A stretch of DNA of 24,395 bases, taken from positions 1-24,395 of IMG/VR virus record IMGVR_UViG_3300030333_005567. One strand, 5' to 3'. The notes beneath the pieces are model-generated. The model saw nothing but the letters and a program-made list of their open reading frames with translations. It had not been told where the DNA came from and did not search any database. Position 1 is the first letter of the stretch. Each line of letters begins with the position of its first letter. The position numbers and the translations under genes were made by a program. Of the stretch, positions 1 through 7,600 are shown piece by piece. The stretch is from a virus.

Positions 1-2
1 TA

Positions 3-236
3 TGTGATGCGTCGTTAATTGAATTTTGGCATACCGTTAATGAGATTAAGTTGGCAGCGTTGCAAAGTTGCAAAGATGAGTCAGATTTCCAGACATGCGT
101 GATGGGTGATCCTCAACCTATTCAGGGTGAGGGGTACGTTATGGTCAGTCGGTTTGGATATTTCAAACTGGTTAACAGACGGGCATTTTCATATGCTAAT
201 TTTCAGAATGATCGGTTTGTCGCATTTGCCAGTTAA
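3..236 (+). CDS. C-terminal fragment of an unrecognised protein (5' end outside window)
   Basis: The frame is open from the left edge and ends at TAA 234-236, so the start codon lies outside the window and only about 77 residues are visible. The fragment includes GEGYV (nt 126-140) and FKLVNR (nt 162-179), followed by a short polar and aromatic tail. The spacing of EGxV and a K-containing beta strand faintly recalls motifs IV and V of the ATP-dependent ligase/nucleotidyltransferase fold, but that is only a guess and no family is assigned. Codon use (CGG, GCG, CTG, GTC) is visibly less AT-rich than in the genes downstream. A GC-rich hairpin follows 43 bases after the stop and could end its transcript. 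An internal TTG at 51 is an unlikely start because the frame continues upstream of it. Confidence 0.6.
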   Translation, partial: CDASLIEFWHTVNEIKLAALQSCKDESDFQTCVMGDPQPIQGEGYVMVSRFGYFKLVNRRAFSYANFQNDRFVAFAS

Positions 237-278
237 CGTGCTCATGCGTTAAGGTCATTCGTTCGTGAATCTGACAGT

Positions 279-300
279 CCCCCCGTTGTTCGGGGGGTTT
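279..300 (+). terminator. GC-rich intrinsic terminator-like hairpin
   Basis: CCCCCCG (279-285) pairs perfectly with CGGGGGG (291-297) across the loop TTGTT, giving a 7-bp all-GC stem followed by only three T residues. It lies just after the partial gene ending at 236 and before the next gene, as expected for a transcription terminator, although the short U-tract makes it imperfect. CGGGGG (291-296) can also pair with CCCCCG (305-310), giving an alternative, mutually exclusive hairpin. A weak UUCG-loop hairpin (257-270) sits just upstream. Confidence 0.6.
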
Positions 301-396
301 GCCGCCCCCGTGTTTAAAAACGCCTAACTACCCTAACCTACAAAGTGTTACCCAAGGCAGCTATATTATTCGCCGTTATAAAAAAATTGCGGCCCA

Positions 397-404
397 TATA
401 TAAT
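397..404 (+). promoter_or_regulatory. Possible -10 element of a promoter for the 425-595 gene
   Basis: TATATAAT lies in the intergenic stretch between the GC-rich hairpin and the first small gene. Its TATAAT core (399-404) matches the bacterial -10 consensus. The hexamer at the -35 distance (376-381, TTATAA) matches TTGACA at only three positions. Initiation here would give a very short leader beginning next to the Shine-Dalgarno at 412. The rest of 311-396 shows nothing else recognisable. Confidence 0.3.
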
Positions 405-411
405 TCAATAT

Positions 412-415
412 GAGG
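412..415 (+). promoter_or_regulatory. Shine-Dalgarno GAGG that favours the start at 425
   Basis: GAGG sits 9 bases upstream of ATG 425. The alternative in-frame ATG at 410 lies upstream of this element and has no purine-rich site before it, so 425 is the better supported start. Confidence 0.5.
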
Positions 416-424
416 TTCAAATGT

Positions 425-595
425 ATGTTGAAAAATTTTTCAGAAATTTTTACCACCATAGAGGTCGATACAGTAACGGGGGAGTATTATACAATTATAC
501 CTGAGCAAATAATTAATGAATTAAATTTATATGAAGAATCAGAAATTGAGTGGAACGTCGATGGCGACGAAGCGATTATAAAGGAAAAAAAATGA
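425..595 (+). CDS. Small AbrB/MazE-like beta-domain protein
   Basis: This is a 56-residue protein when started at 425; a start at 410 would add five residues. The core TGEYYTIIPEQIINELNLY, followed by an alternating acidic and hydrophobic strand ending in EAIIKEKK, has the shape of the swapped-hairpin AbrB/SpoVT/MazE DNA-binding fold, in which a TGxxxxxIP strand leads into a short helix and a final strand. Proteins in that fold are transcription regulators or antitoxins. Here no toxin partner is visible, so a regulatory role is inference. The stop TGA (593-595) overlaps the next start in an ATGA arrangement, so the two genes are probably translationally coupled. I recall similar short proteins in cyanomyoviruses, but no function is assigned. 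Confidence 0.7.
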   Translation: MLKNFSEIFTTIEVDTVTGEYYTIIPEQIINELNLYEESEIEWNVDGDEAIIKEKK

Positions 596-768
596 AAGAA
601 TATCACGTATATTTCAAGGAACGCTGTATATTCAAAGAACTGAGTGAGATGCAGTTTAAACTTATATGGCCATTACTTAATACTGAATATAACTCCGAGT
701 TATCCTATACGGAAATTACGGTAAACGATACAGAACAAAGAGAATTATTAATGGACGCATCTTATTGA
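592..768 (+). CDS. Conserved-looking small phage protein of unknown function
   Basis: This 58-residue protein starts at ATG 592, which overlaps the preceding stop (ATGA). AAGGA at 581-585 provides a Shine-Dalgarno at about 6-base spacing. A longer GTG-initiated version from 550 would lie inside the upstream gene and is rejected. The N-terminus YHVYFKERCIFKEL, the central WPLL segment and the DASY C-terminus resemble a family of short cyanophage proteins that I recall as unnamed. It has no signal peptide, membrane segment or catalytic motif. Its stop codon (766-768) lies within the -35 box of the next promoter, so the gene boundary doubles as a regulatory element. Confidence 0.7.
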   Translation: MKEYHVYFKERCIFKELSEMQFKLIWPLLNTEYNSELSYTEITVNDTEQRELLMDASY

Positions 769-793
769 CAAAGCCTATATAATAAAGTATAAT
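765..793 (+). promoter_or_regulatory. Perfect-consensus sigma70-type promoter
   Basis: TTGACA (765-770) and TATAAT (788-793) are separated by exactly 17 bases, matching the full bacterial sigma70/SigA consensus. Initiation would be expected near 800, giving a leader of about 16 bases before ATG 816. The -35 box overlaps the upstream gene's stop codon. Such a promoter would be read by unmodified host RNA polymerase, unlike the TATAAATA late promoters further downstream. Confidence 0.85.
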
Positions 794-815
794 GATTTGA
801 AAGTAAGCTAACGTT

Positions 816-1571
816 ATGGCAAAAGGATTTACAGTAAAAGCAAAGTCCCCGACAATTAAAAAAGAGTCTGAGTGGGATTATGAAAGAGCAAGAGAAATTG
901 TTAAAGGAAAATCAGTAGTTTTTTGTTTACCTGGAAGAGGAGTATCCTATCAGTTCTTAAAGACTTTCGTACAACTTTGTTTTGACTTAGTGCAAGCAGG
1001 TGCCAGTATACAGATCTCGCAAGATTATTCATCTATGGTAAACTTTGCAAGATGCAAATGTTTAGGAGCGAATGTACTGCGAGGACCGAATCAAATACCA
1101 TGGGATGGTAAGTTAAAATATGATTGGCAATTATGGATTGATTCCGATATTGTTTTCAATACTGAAAAGTTTTGGCAATTAATTCTAATGGAAAAGGATC
1201 TTGCAGCAGGGTGGTATTGTACCGAAGATGGTAAGACTACTTCTGTAGCACACTGGTTAGAGGAAGATGACTTCAGAAATAATGGTGGAGTGATGAATCA
1301 TGAAACTATTGAAAGTATTTCAAAGCGTAAAAAACCATTCACAGTAGATTATACAGGTTTCGGATGGCTCCTAATTAAGCACGGAGTATTTGAAAGTGAA
1401 GGAATGCCTTATCCATGGTTCGCACCAAAGATGCAAGTTTTCGAAAGTGGCGAAGTACAAGACATGTGTGGGGAAGATGTTTCTTTCTGTCTCGATGCGA
1501 AAGACGCAGGTTTCGAAATATGGTGCGATCCACGTGTACGTGTAGGACATGAAAAAACAAGAGTTATATAG
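816..1571 (+). CDS. GT-A-like glycosyltransferase
   Basis: This 251-residue protein has features of GT-A fold, family 2-like glycosyltransferases. There is a VVFCLPGRG strand near residue 34, an ARCKCLGANVLRG segment (78-90) in the nucleotide-sugar region, and the strand WQLWIDSDIVF carrying a DxD-type metal and nucleotide-binding motif at D109-S-D111. A later GED (219-221) and H246 could supply catalytic or metal-binding residues. Such enzymes transfer a sugar from a nucleotide donor; the acceptor cannot be read from the sequence and could be a virion protein, phage DNA or host surface glycan. No membrane segment is visible. It starts 16 bases after the predicted transcription start and has little Shine-Dalgarno, and its last 23 bases overlap the next gene. 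It is the first gene after the perfect sigma70-type promoter, so expression under host polymerase is likely. Confidence 0.75.
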   Translation: MAKGFTVKAKSPTIKKESEWDYERAREIVKGKSVVFCLPGRGVSYQFLKTFVQLCFDLVQAGASIQISQDYSSMVNFARCKCLGANVLRGPNQIPWDGKLKYDWQLWIDSDIVFNTEKFWQLILMEKDLAAGWYCTEDGKTTSVAHWLEEDDFRNNGGVMNHETIESISKRKKPFTVDYTGFGWLLIKHGVFESEGMPYPWFAPKMQVFESGEVQDMCGEDVSFCLDAKDAGFEIWCDPRVRVGHEKTRVI

Positions 1572-1719
1572 AATTCTTATAGACGGTAAAGAAGTATATA
1601 CTGCCTTAACGCAAGGTGAGTACTTCAATCGCATGGAGGACTTGTCAATAGAATTCTATCAGACAGGTGCTCCTCATCCAGACACAGTTAAAACTGAAAT
1701 TTACACAGAGGACAATTAA
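1549..1719 (+). CDS. Small conserved cyanophage-type protein, overlapping the glycosyltransferase gene
   Basis: This 56-residue protein starts at ATG 1549, inside the end of the glycosyltransferase gene in another frame, and stops at TAA 1717-1719. It contains LYRILIDGKEVYTALTQGEY, then an acidic RMEDLSIEFYQTG segment and a polar tail. I recall very similar short proteins in T4-like cyanophages, always without a known function. An AGGA lies only one base before the start, too close to be a normal ribosome site, so reinitiation after the upstream gene is likely. Its stop shares a base with the next start (TAATG). The net charge is acidic and there is no signal peptide. Confidence 0.75.
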   Translation: MKKQELYRILIDGKEVYTALTQGEYFNRMEDLSIEFYQTGAPHPDTVKTEIYTEDN

Positions 1720-1865
1720 TGGCTAAAGCATCAGGTGGTATTAGTGGTGGAGACTTCGTTTCGAGTCCCCCGAAAAAGACTCGTCAGGGAAATGGGAAAC
1801 ACACTAAATATTCGGCAACATCTCGTAACTCGGCTCGTAAGAGGAAACGGGGTCAAGGAAAATAA
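1719..1865 (+). CDS. Highly basic 48-residue phage protein
   Basis: The start ATG at 1719 shares its first base with the previous stop and is preceded by a good Shine-Dalgarno, GAGGA (1708-1712), at 6 bases. The protein has a Gly/Ser-rich N-terminus followed by a basic C-terminal half with TKYSATSRNSARKRKRGQGK. Thirteen of 48 residues are Lys or Arg and only Asp12 is acidic. Such composition suggests binding to nucleic acid or another polyanion, but no fold is recognisable. Similar tiny basic proteins occur in cyanomyoviruses, to my recollection as unnamed genes. A terminator begins 9 bases after its stop, so it closes this transcription unit. Confidence 0.75.
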   Translation: MAKASGGISGGDFVSSPPKKTRQGNGKHTKYSATSRNSARKRKRGQGK

Positions 1866-1873
1866 TTAAGAAC

Positions 1874-1898
1874 GGACAGTCTATGAACTGTCCTTTTT
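1874..1898 (+). terminator. Intrinsic terminator ending the glycosyltransferase unit
   Basis: GGACAGT (1874-1880) pairs perfectly with ACTGTCC (1887-1893) across a 6-base loop and is followed immediately by TTTTT (1894-1898). It is placed directly after the 1719-1865 gene and has all the features of a Rho-independent terminator on the + strand. Confidence 0.9.
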
Positions 1899-1923
1899 AA
1901 TGGTTTAAATTAATTGAGCATAG

Positions 1924-1934
1924 TATAATATAAG
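1924..1934 (+). promoter_or_regulatory. Possible promoter element before the signal-peptide gene
   Basis: TATAATATAAG lies 18 bases upstream of ATG 1952. It contains a perfect -10 hexamer (1924-1929) and also resembles a degenerate T4-type late element. No -35 box at a sensible distance is convincing. A promoter is expected here because a strong terminator ends just upstream. Confidence 0.4.
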
Positions 1935-1951
1935 TATATCAAACAAAGTAT

Positions 1952-2188
1952 ATGAAGTATTTCATTCTTTTCTCATTACTATTCACTACCAGTACTGCAC
2001 AAGCACTCACATGGAATGACATCTTTGGATGGGATGATGATAAACCTTATGGTTATTACATTCGTAATAAACAAGAGAGATGTTGGAAGAGAACAACATG
2101 GGAAGAATACCACCCTCCTGTAGAAGGTTCAGGAAGAGATAGAGGATATGTAAAGCATCATAATCGTCTAGAAGAAATCCACTGTTAA
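1952..2188 (+). CDS. Small secreted protein with signal peptide, function unknown
   Basis: This 78-residue protein begins MKY followed by a hydrophobic stretch (residues 4-13) and a polar segment ending AQA (16-18), a textbook signal-peptidase I site with cleavage before Leu19. The mature part of about 60 residues is rich in Trp, Tyr, His and charged residues and has two cysteines, C44 and C78, which could form one disulfide in the periplasm. There is no lipobox cysteine after the cleavage site and no second membrane segment. Candidate roles include changing the host envelope, lysis or superinfection exclusion, but the sequence does not choose among them. No Shine-Dalgarno is evident. The gene stands alone between a terminator and the late promoter of gp25. 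Confidence 0.7.
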   Translation: MKYFILFSLLFTTSTAQALTWNDIFGWDDDKPYGYYIRNKQERCWKRTTWEEYHPPVEGSGRDRGYVKHHNRLEEIHC

Positions 2189-2207
2189 TAAAAGTAAGAA
2201 CAAGAGG

Positions 2208-2215
2208 TATAAATA
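2208..2215 (+). promoter_or_regulatory. T4-type late promoter of the baseplate block
   Basis: The exact T4 late consensus TATAAATA lies 21 bases before the gp25 start. T4-like phages use this octamer with the gp55 sigma factor and the sliding clamp to transcribe virion genes. The short spacing to gp25 and the tight packing of the genes that follow suggest that it drives gp25, gp6 and the giant gene. Confidence 0.85.
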
Positions 2216-2236
2216 AAGAAAAACCTTCTGTTCATA

Positions 2237-2638
2237 ATGGCGATTACAAGGATATCACGATCATTTAAAGATATTACCCTATCCTTTGTTCCTCATCCTG
2301 TAACAAATGATTTGAAGGTTCTTAAGAATGAAGATGCTATTCGTAGATCAATACGTAATATTGTACAAACGATACCAACTGAAAAATTCTTTAATCCGCA
2401 ATTAGGATCAGATATACATAAAAGTTTATTTAACTTTATTGATTTTGGTACTGCATCTAATATTCAAGCTCAGATTGAAATTGCAATTGATAATTTCGAA
2501 CCAAGAGTTAATAATGTAAGAGTTTTGGTCGAACCTCGACCAGATGAAAATACATTTGAAGCTACTGTTTCATTTGATATTATTGGACAGCAATTTCCCA
2601 CCCAAGAATTTTCTTTCCTCTTAGAGGCAACTAGATAA
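2237..2638 (+). CDS. 25: Baseplate wedge subunit gp25
   Basis: The 133-residue product matches T4 gp25 (132 residues) in length and pattern. An N-terminal strand region is followed by EDAIRRSIRNIVQTIPTE, then FFNPQLGSDIHKSLF and the helix carrying the conserved EPRV (about residues 88-91), with a beta-rich C-terminus typical of the GPW/gp25 family. gp25 belongs to the inner baseplate, joins the wedge core bundle formed with gp6 and gp7, and helps to start sheath assembly. It is the equivalent of P2 gpW. The gene follows a perfect late promoter and is separated from gp6 by only two bases, fitting a co-transcribed baseplate unit. Confidence 0.95.
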   Translation: MAITRISRSFKDITLSFVPHPVTNDLKVLKNEDAIRRSIRNIVQTIPTEKFFNPQLGSDIHKSLFNFIDFGTASNIQAQIEIAIDNFEPRVNNVRVLVEPRPDENTFEATVSFDIIGQQFPTQEFSFLLEATR

Positions 2639-2640
2639 AA

Positions 2641-4599
2641 ATGCCTTTTACTAAATTTACAAATCTTGATTTTGATCAGATAAAGACCTCCATCAAAGAT
2701 TATCTCCGTGCAAATTCAACATTTACGGATTTCGACTTTGAGGGGTCTAATTTTTCAATATTAATAGATACACTCGCTTATAATACCTATATTACTGCAT
2801 TTAACTCAAATATGGTTGTGAATGAATCTTTTTTAGATTCTGCAACGATTAGAGAAAATGTAGTTTCATTAGCACGTAATATTGGGTATGTTCCACGTTC
2901 TAAGACTGCTGCAACCGCCCGTATATCGTTTACAGCAAACTTTGGTGAAAGTATTAATGAAGATGATGATTTCACGATTGCAACGCTTAAAGCAGGATTA
3001 GTATGTATTGGAAATGCTAATGAAACCAATTATGTTCTTTCAACTTCAGAAAATATATCAGCACCAGTTGTAAAAAAAGAAATAGATGGTACACTGAATT
3101 ATATTGCTTCCTTTGAAGATATTGAAATTAAGGAAGGAACATTTTTAACTAGAATTTTTAACGTAAATACTTCTTTAGATCAAAGATTTATATTAAACAA
3201 TAAAGATATTGATACCTCTACCATTAAAGTATATGTTAAAGGTTCAAATGAGAGTGGATTAGGTAATGAATATTCATTAGTTGAGAATATTTTAAATATA
3301 GATTCTTCATCAGAGATCTATTTGATACAAGAAGTACAAGATGAAAGATATGAATTACTTTTTGGTGATGGTTTTATTGGTAAAAAATTAAATAATGCAG
3401 ATGTTATTACTGTTCAATACATCACAACTGATGGAAAAGAAGGAAATGGTATTGGAAAGAACAATAGCCTTCAATTTGCAGGAAAAATAGTACAACTTGA
3501 TACACAAAATGATACTGAAATACCAAAAACTATAGTTGGAGATACAGAAGTAGAAACAAATCAGATATCACAAAATGGTTCAGATATAGAATCAATAGAT
3601 TCTATTAAGTATTATGCTCCTAGAATATATTCTTCACAATATAGAGCAGTAACACCAAGAGATTATGAAGCAATTATTAAAAAAGTGTACCCTGAAACAG
3701 AGTCAGTTGCTGTTGTAGGTGGTGAAGAGTTGGATCCTCCTGAATTTGGAAATGTACTTATTAGTATAAAACCAAAAAATGGAACTTTTGTTTCAGATTT
3801 CAATAAATCTAGGATTTTATCCCAATTGAAACAATATACTGTATCTGGTATTAATCAAAGAATAGAAGATCTTAAGTTGCTATATGTGGAGGTTGTCTCA
3901 TCAGTTTATTATGATAATAATAAAGTTTCAAATATACAGTCTTTAAGATCACAAGTTATCAATTCTTTAGAGACTTATGCTAACTCTATTGATATGAATA
4001 AATTTGGTGGAAGATTTAAATATAGTAAAGTTCAACAAGTTATTGATCAAACTAGTACTGCTATTACATCTAACATTACCAGAGTGATCATTAGAAGGGA
4101 CTTGAAGGTGGTCTTTAATCAATTTGCACAATATGAGTTATGTTATGGTAATCGTTTCCATGTAAAGGCAAATGGATTAAACATAAAATCAAGTGGTTTT
4201 TATGTTTCTAGTAATACAGCACCAGTATACATTACGGATATTCCTAATGATGATCTAAAAACGGGAGTTTTGGCATTTATAGAAATCACAGAAGAGGGTG
4301 AATATAAAGTTATTGCACCATCTGCAGGAACTGTTGACTATCTTAAAGGTGAAGTAATGATTGATACTGTCAATATTACTAAAACAGTTGATGGATCTGA
4401 AGTAATTGAGATACAAGCAATTCCAGAATCAAATGATGTTGTTGGTCTTAAGGAATTATATCTTGATTTTAGTCTTTCGAAAAGTAAAATAAATATGGTT
4501 AGGGATGTGATTAGTTCTGGTGATGAAATTACAGGAACTACATTTGTTAATGATTTCTACACATCTAGTTATTTAAACGGACAATTAATAAGAGAGTAA
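2641..4599 (+). CDS. 6: Baseplate wedge subunit gp6
   Basis: This 652-residue protein is close to T4 gp6 (660 residues). The N-terminal segment (residues 31-90), including DFDFEGSNFSILIDTLAYNT, NESFLDSATIRENVV and IGYVPRS, is the signature of the gp6/baseplate J family. YRAVTPRDYEAII (334-346) is also characteristic, and the C-terminal half has the long beta/helical region with a GGRFKYS segment. gp6 is the central protein of each wedge; two copies pair with gp7 and form the inner ring that opens on sheath contraction. It is the equivalent of P2 gpJ. A GAGG (2624-2627) lies 13 bases before the start. The giant gene begins 7 bases after the stop. Confidence 0.95.
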   Translation: MPFTKFTNLDFDQIKTSIKDYLRANSTFTDFDFEGSNFSILIDTLAYNTYITAFNSNMVVNESFLDSATIRENVVSLARNIGYVPRSKTAATARISFTANFGESINEDDDFTIATLKAGLVCIGNANETNYVLSTSENISAPVVKKEIDGTLNYIASFEDIEIKEGTFLTRIFNVNTSLDQRFILNNKDIDTSTIKVYVKGSNESGLGNEYSLVENILNIDSSSEIYLIQEVQDERYELLFGDGFIGKKLNNADVITVQYITTDGKEGNGIGKNNSLQFAGKIVQLDTQNDTEIPKTIVGDTEVETNQISQNGSDIESIDSIKYYAPRIYSSQYRAVTPRDYEAIIKKVYPETESVAVVGGEELDPPEFGNVLISIKPKNGTFVSDFNKSRILSQLKQYTVSGINQRIEDLKLLYVEVVSSVYYDNNKVSNIQSLRSQVINSLETYANSIDMNKFGGRFKYSKVQQVIDQTSTAITSNITRVIIRRDLKVVFNQFAQYELCYGNRFHVKANGLNIKSSGFYVSSNTAPVYITDIPNDDLKTGVLAFIEITEEGEYKVIAPSAGTVDYLKGEVMIDTVNITKTVDGSEVIEIQAIPESNDVVGLKELYLDFSLSKSKINMVRDVISSGDEITGTTFVNDFYTSSYLNGQLIRE

Positions 4600-4606
4600 C
4601 AGTAGT

Positions 4607-7600
4607 ATGATAGAAACTGGTTTTGACTCAAAGGTCAAAGTTCAACAAATTATTAGCAATCAGCTTCCTGAATTTTTATTGAGTGAAAGTCCTAATTCTG
4701 TTGACTTCTTTAAACAGTATTATATTTCACAAGAATATCAAGGAGGTCCGATTGATATATCGGATAATTTAGATGAATATTTAAGAGTAGATAATTTAAC
4801 ATCTGATGTAGTTAAGGGAAATACTACTCTTTCTGCTGGTATTACTACAGAAAGTACTACTATTACGGTTGCTAATACTAAAGGGTATCCAGATCATTAT
4901 GGTTTATTGAAAATTAATAATGAGATTATTACATATACTGGTCTTACTACCAATACATTTACTGGATGTATTCGTGGATTTAGTGGTATTACAAGTTATC
5001 ATGCAAAACTTAATGAAGAAGAATTAGTTTTTTCAACATCTGAAGTATCTTCTCATAATGAAGGTGAAAATGTTGAGAATTTAAGTGCTTTATTTCTTAA
5101 AGAATTTTTTAAGAAATTAAAATTTACTCTTGTTCCAGGAATGGATGGAGTAGATTTTAAAGAGGGTATTAATGTTGGTAATTTTATAAAAGAAGCAAGA
5201 TCATTATATGAATCAAAAGGAACTCCCGAATCTTTTAGAATTCTATTTAATGTGCTTTATGGGGAAACTCCTAAAATCATAAATCTAGAAGACTATTTGA
5301 TTAAACCATCCTCTGCAGAATATGTTAGAAGAGAAGTAATAATAGCAGAAGCAATAAGTGGGGAACCAAAGGATTTAATTGGACAAACTATCTACAAACT
5401 TAATGATTTAACCACTAATGCATCAATATCAGAGGTTGAACCATTTACTAGAGTTGGAGTAGCTTTAACTACTAATCAGCAATATTATAAAATTTCTCTA
5501 TTTTTGGGTCCTAATGATAAGGAAACATCAATACAAGGAACTTTTTCAATTACTCCAGCATCAAAATGTACAGAAACAGTTGCTATTGGTGCATCAGTAA
5601 TTTCTGTTGATTCTACAATAGGTTTTGGTGCAACAGGATTGTTATCTAAATCAGGAACAATTATTTCTGGAATTAACACAAATATTAATTACACTCATAA
5701 GAGTCTTAATCAATTTTTTGGATGTACTGGAATAGACAATGAGATTGAGAGTGGAGATACTATTAGAAATGATGATATTTATTTTGGTTATGCAAATGGA
5801 GATGTAAATAAAAAAGTTGAATTAAGATTAACAGGAGTATTATCAAAATTTGACCAAATATCAAAGAGTGTAGATATTGATGAGAATCAAATTATTTCTG
5901 TTAAGAATTTAGGAGATTTGATTAAAAACCCTACAAGAGATAGAACATATAAAGAAATTTTAGCTAATTCATGGATATACAATACAAGTGTAAGATATAA
6001 AATAGATGAGGGTGCAGGAGGAGACACTACTCTCAAATTCTTTGCTGATATTGATAGATCAAGTTTAAAACTTGGGGATTATGTAGAAATACTGAGAAGA
6101 GGATCTAATAGTGTTATTTCAGGTGATACATCTACTGTTTCTGTAACTGAGATTGTAGGGCAAAATAAGAATAACTGGTGGGATAAGAAATGTAATGAGA
6201 TTAATATTTCACCAAAAATACCAGATGGTACAATTGGGTATTTGGATCTTAGAAGAAAACTTTCTAGTCCTATTAGTGATAATGTTTTATTATCATCTCC
6301 AAATATTATTTCAGATGTACAAAATTTTTACGTTGATGGTACTGAGGAATTTTATATTGCTTCTAATTCACTTCCTACAGGTAATATAACTGGTGTTTCG
6401 ACAAATTACAGACACAATATAGATACTCGTATTCAAAGTGTTGTTGCGGCAGGATTGACAGGTTTTCTAGGTGATCTCAATTACAAAGAAATTCAATTTA
6501 ATAATAAAGTTCCATTTGTTAGTGGTGATGAAATTTATTATGAATATACAGGTATAAGCACTTTTGGAACTTATGTTGGGTTAGATACTGGAAATTATTT
6601 TGTAGGAATATCTGATGAAGATGATGGAAAGAGAATTAAATTATACAATAACAGAGCATTAATTAATAATGATGATTATATAAAATTAAATATTATTGGT
6701 AGAAATCTTTCTGATCCTGGCCATAAATTTACTTTAGCTTCGCAGCAAAGAAATATAATTGGACCTCAGAAAATATTAAGAAAATTCCCATTTAATACTA
6801 ATATTGATAATGGAGATCAAGTTGAAACGAAACCAGGTACTACTGGGGTATTAATTAATGGTGTAGAAATTAGTAATTATAAGGGTATCGATAAAATTTA
6901 TTATGGTCCATTATTATCTGTAGATGTTTTAGGTGAAGGTGATGACTATGATGTAGTTAATCCTCCTAAAATAGAAATATCTGCTGGTGTTGGTACTACT
7001 GCTATAACACAAGCAGTTCTTAGAGGATCTATTAAAGATGTTTTGGTAGATCCTCAAGGGTATGATGTTCAAAAAGTAATATCTATTACTGCTAGTGGTG
7101 GAAATGGAAGTGCTGTATTAGAACCAATAGTAATTCCTAGAAGTAGAGAAGTTAGTTTTGATGGAAGAACTTTAGTTTTTGGTGGTGGTATTAATACAAC
7201 TACTAATACTATTACTTTTGATAAAGATCATACTTTCTCAAATTTAGAAGAAGTAATTTATAAGGTTGGTACAGGAAATAGTTCTATTACTATTGGTGTA
7301 GGTAATTCAGCATTAGCTAACAATGCTAGTTATTTTGTAAATGTAGTTGATACAAAAACAGTTAGATTGCATGAATCCAGAAAAGATGCTGAACTTAACA
7401 TAAATCAAGTGTCCTTTAATGGACGAGTATCTGCTGGTATCCATAATTTTGCCACCTTACCCAATCAAAAGACTGTTATTGGGGTTAGAGTTGAAGATGG
7501 TGGTACATTTACTAACAGAAAATTACGTTTAACTCCTTCTGTTGGAGTGTCAACTGTATATAACACACTTAATTTTAAAAATCATGGATTTGAAGATGGA

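Noticed and set aside
51-236. Complete small gene starting at TTG 51
   Set aside because: The same frame stays open to the left edge of the window, so this is the end of a longer gene.
237-409. tRNA or small RNA in the gap after the first gene
   Set aside because: No cloverleaf, T-loop or CCA-like end is present; only the GC hairpins and a possible -10 element are seen.
550-768. GTG-initiated longer form of the 592-768 gene
   Set aside because: The extra 14 residues lie inside the upstream gene in another frame, whereas ATG 592 has a good Shine-Dalgarno and forms an ATGA overlap.
1371-1634. Minus-strand frames across the end of the glycosyltransferase gene
   Set aside because: They are antisense to two well supported genes, and their sequence has no coherent protein features.
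2787-3029. Minus-strand frame in gp6
   Set aside because: It lies opposite the most conserved segment of gp6 and is a shadow of its codons.
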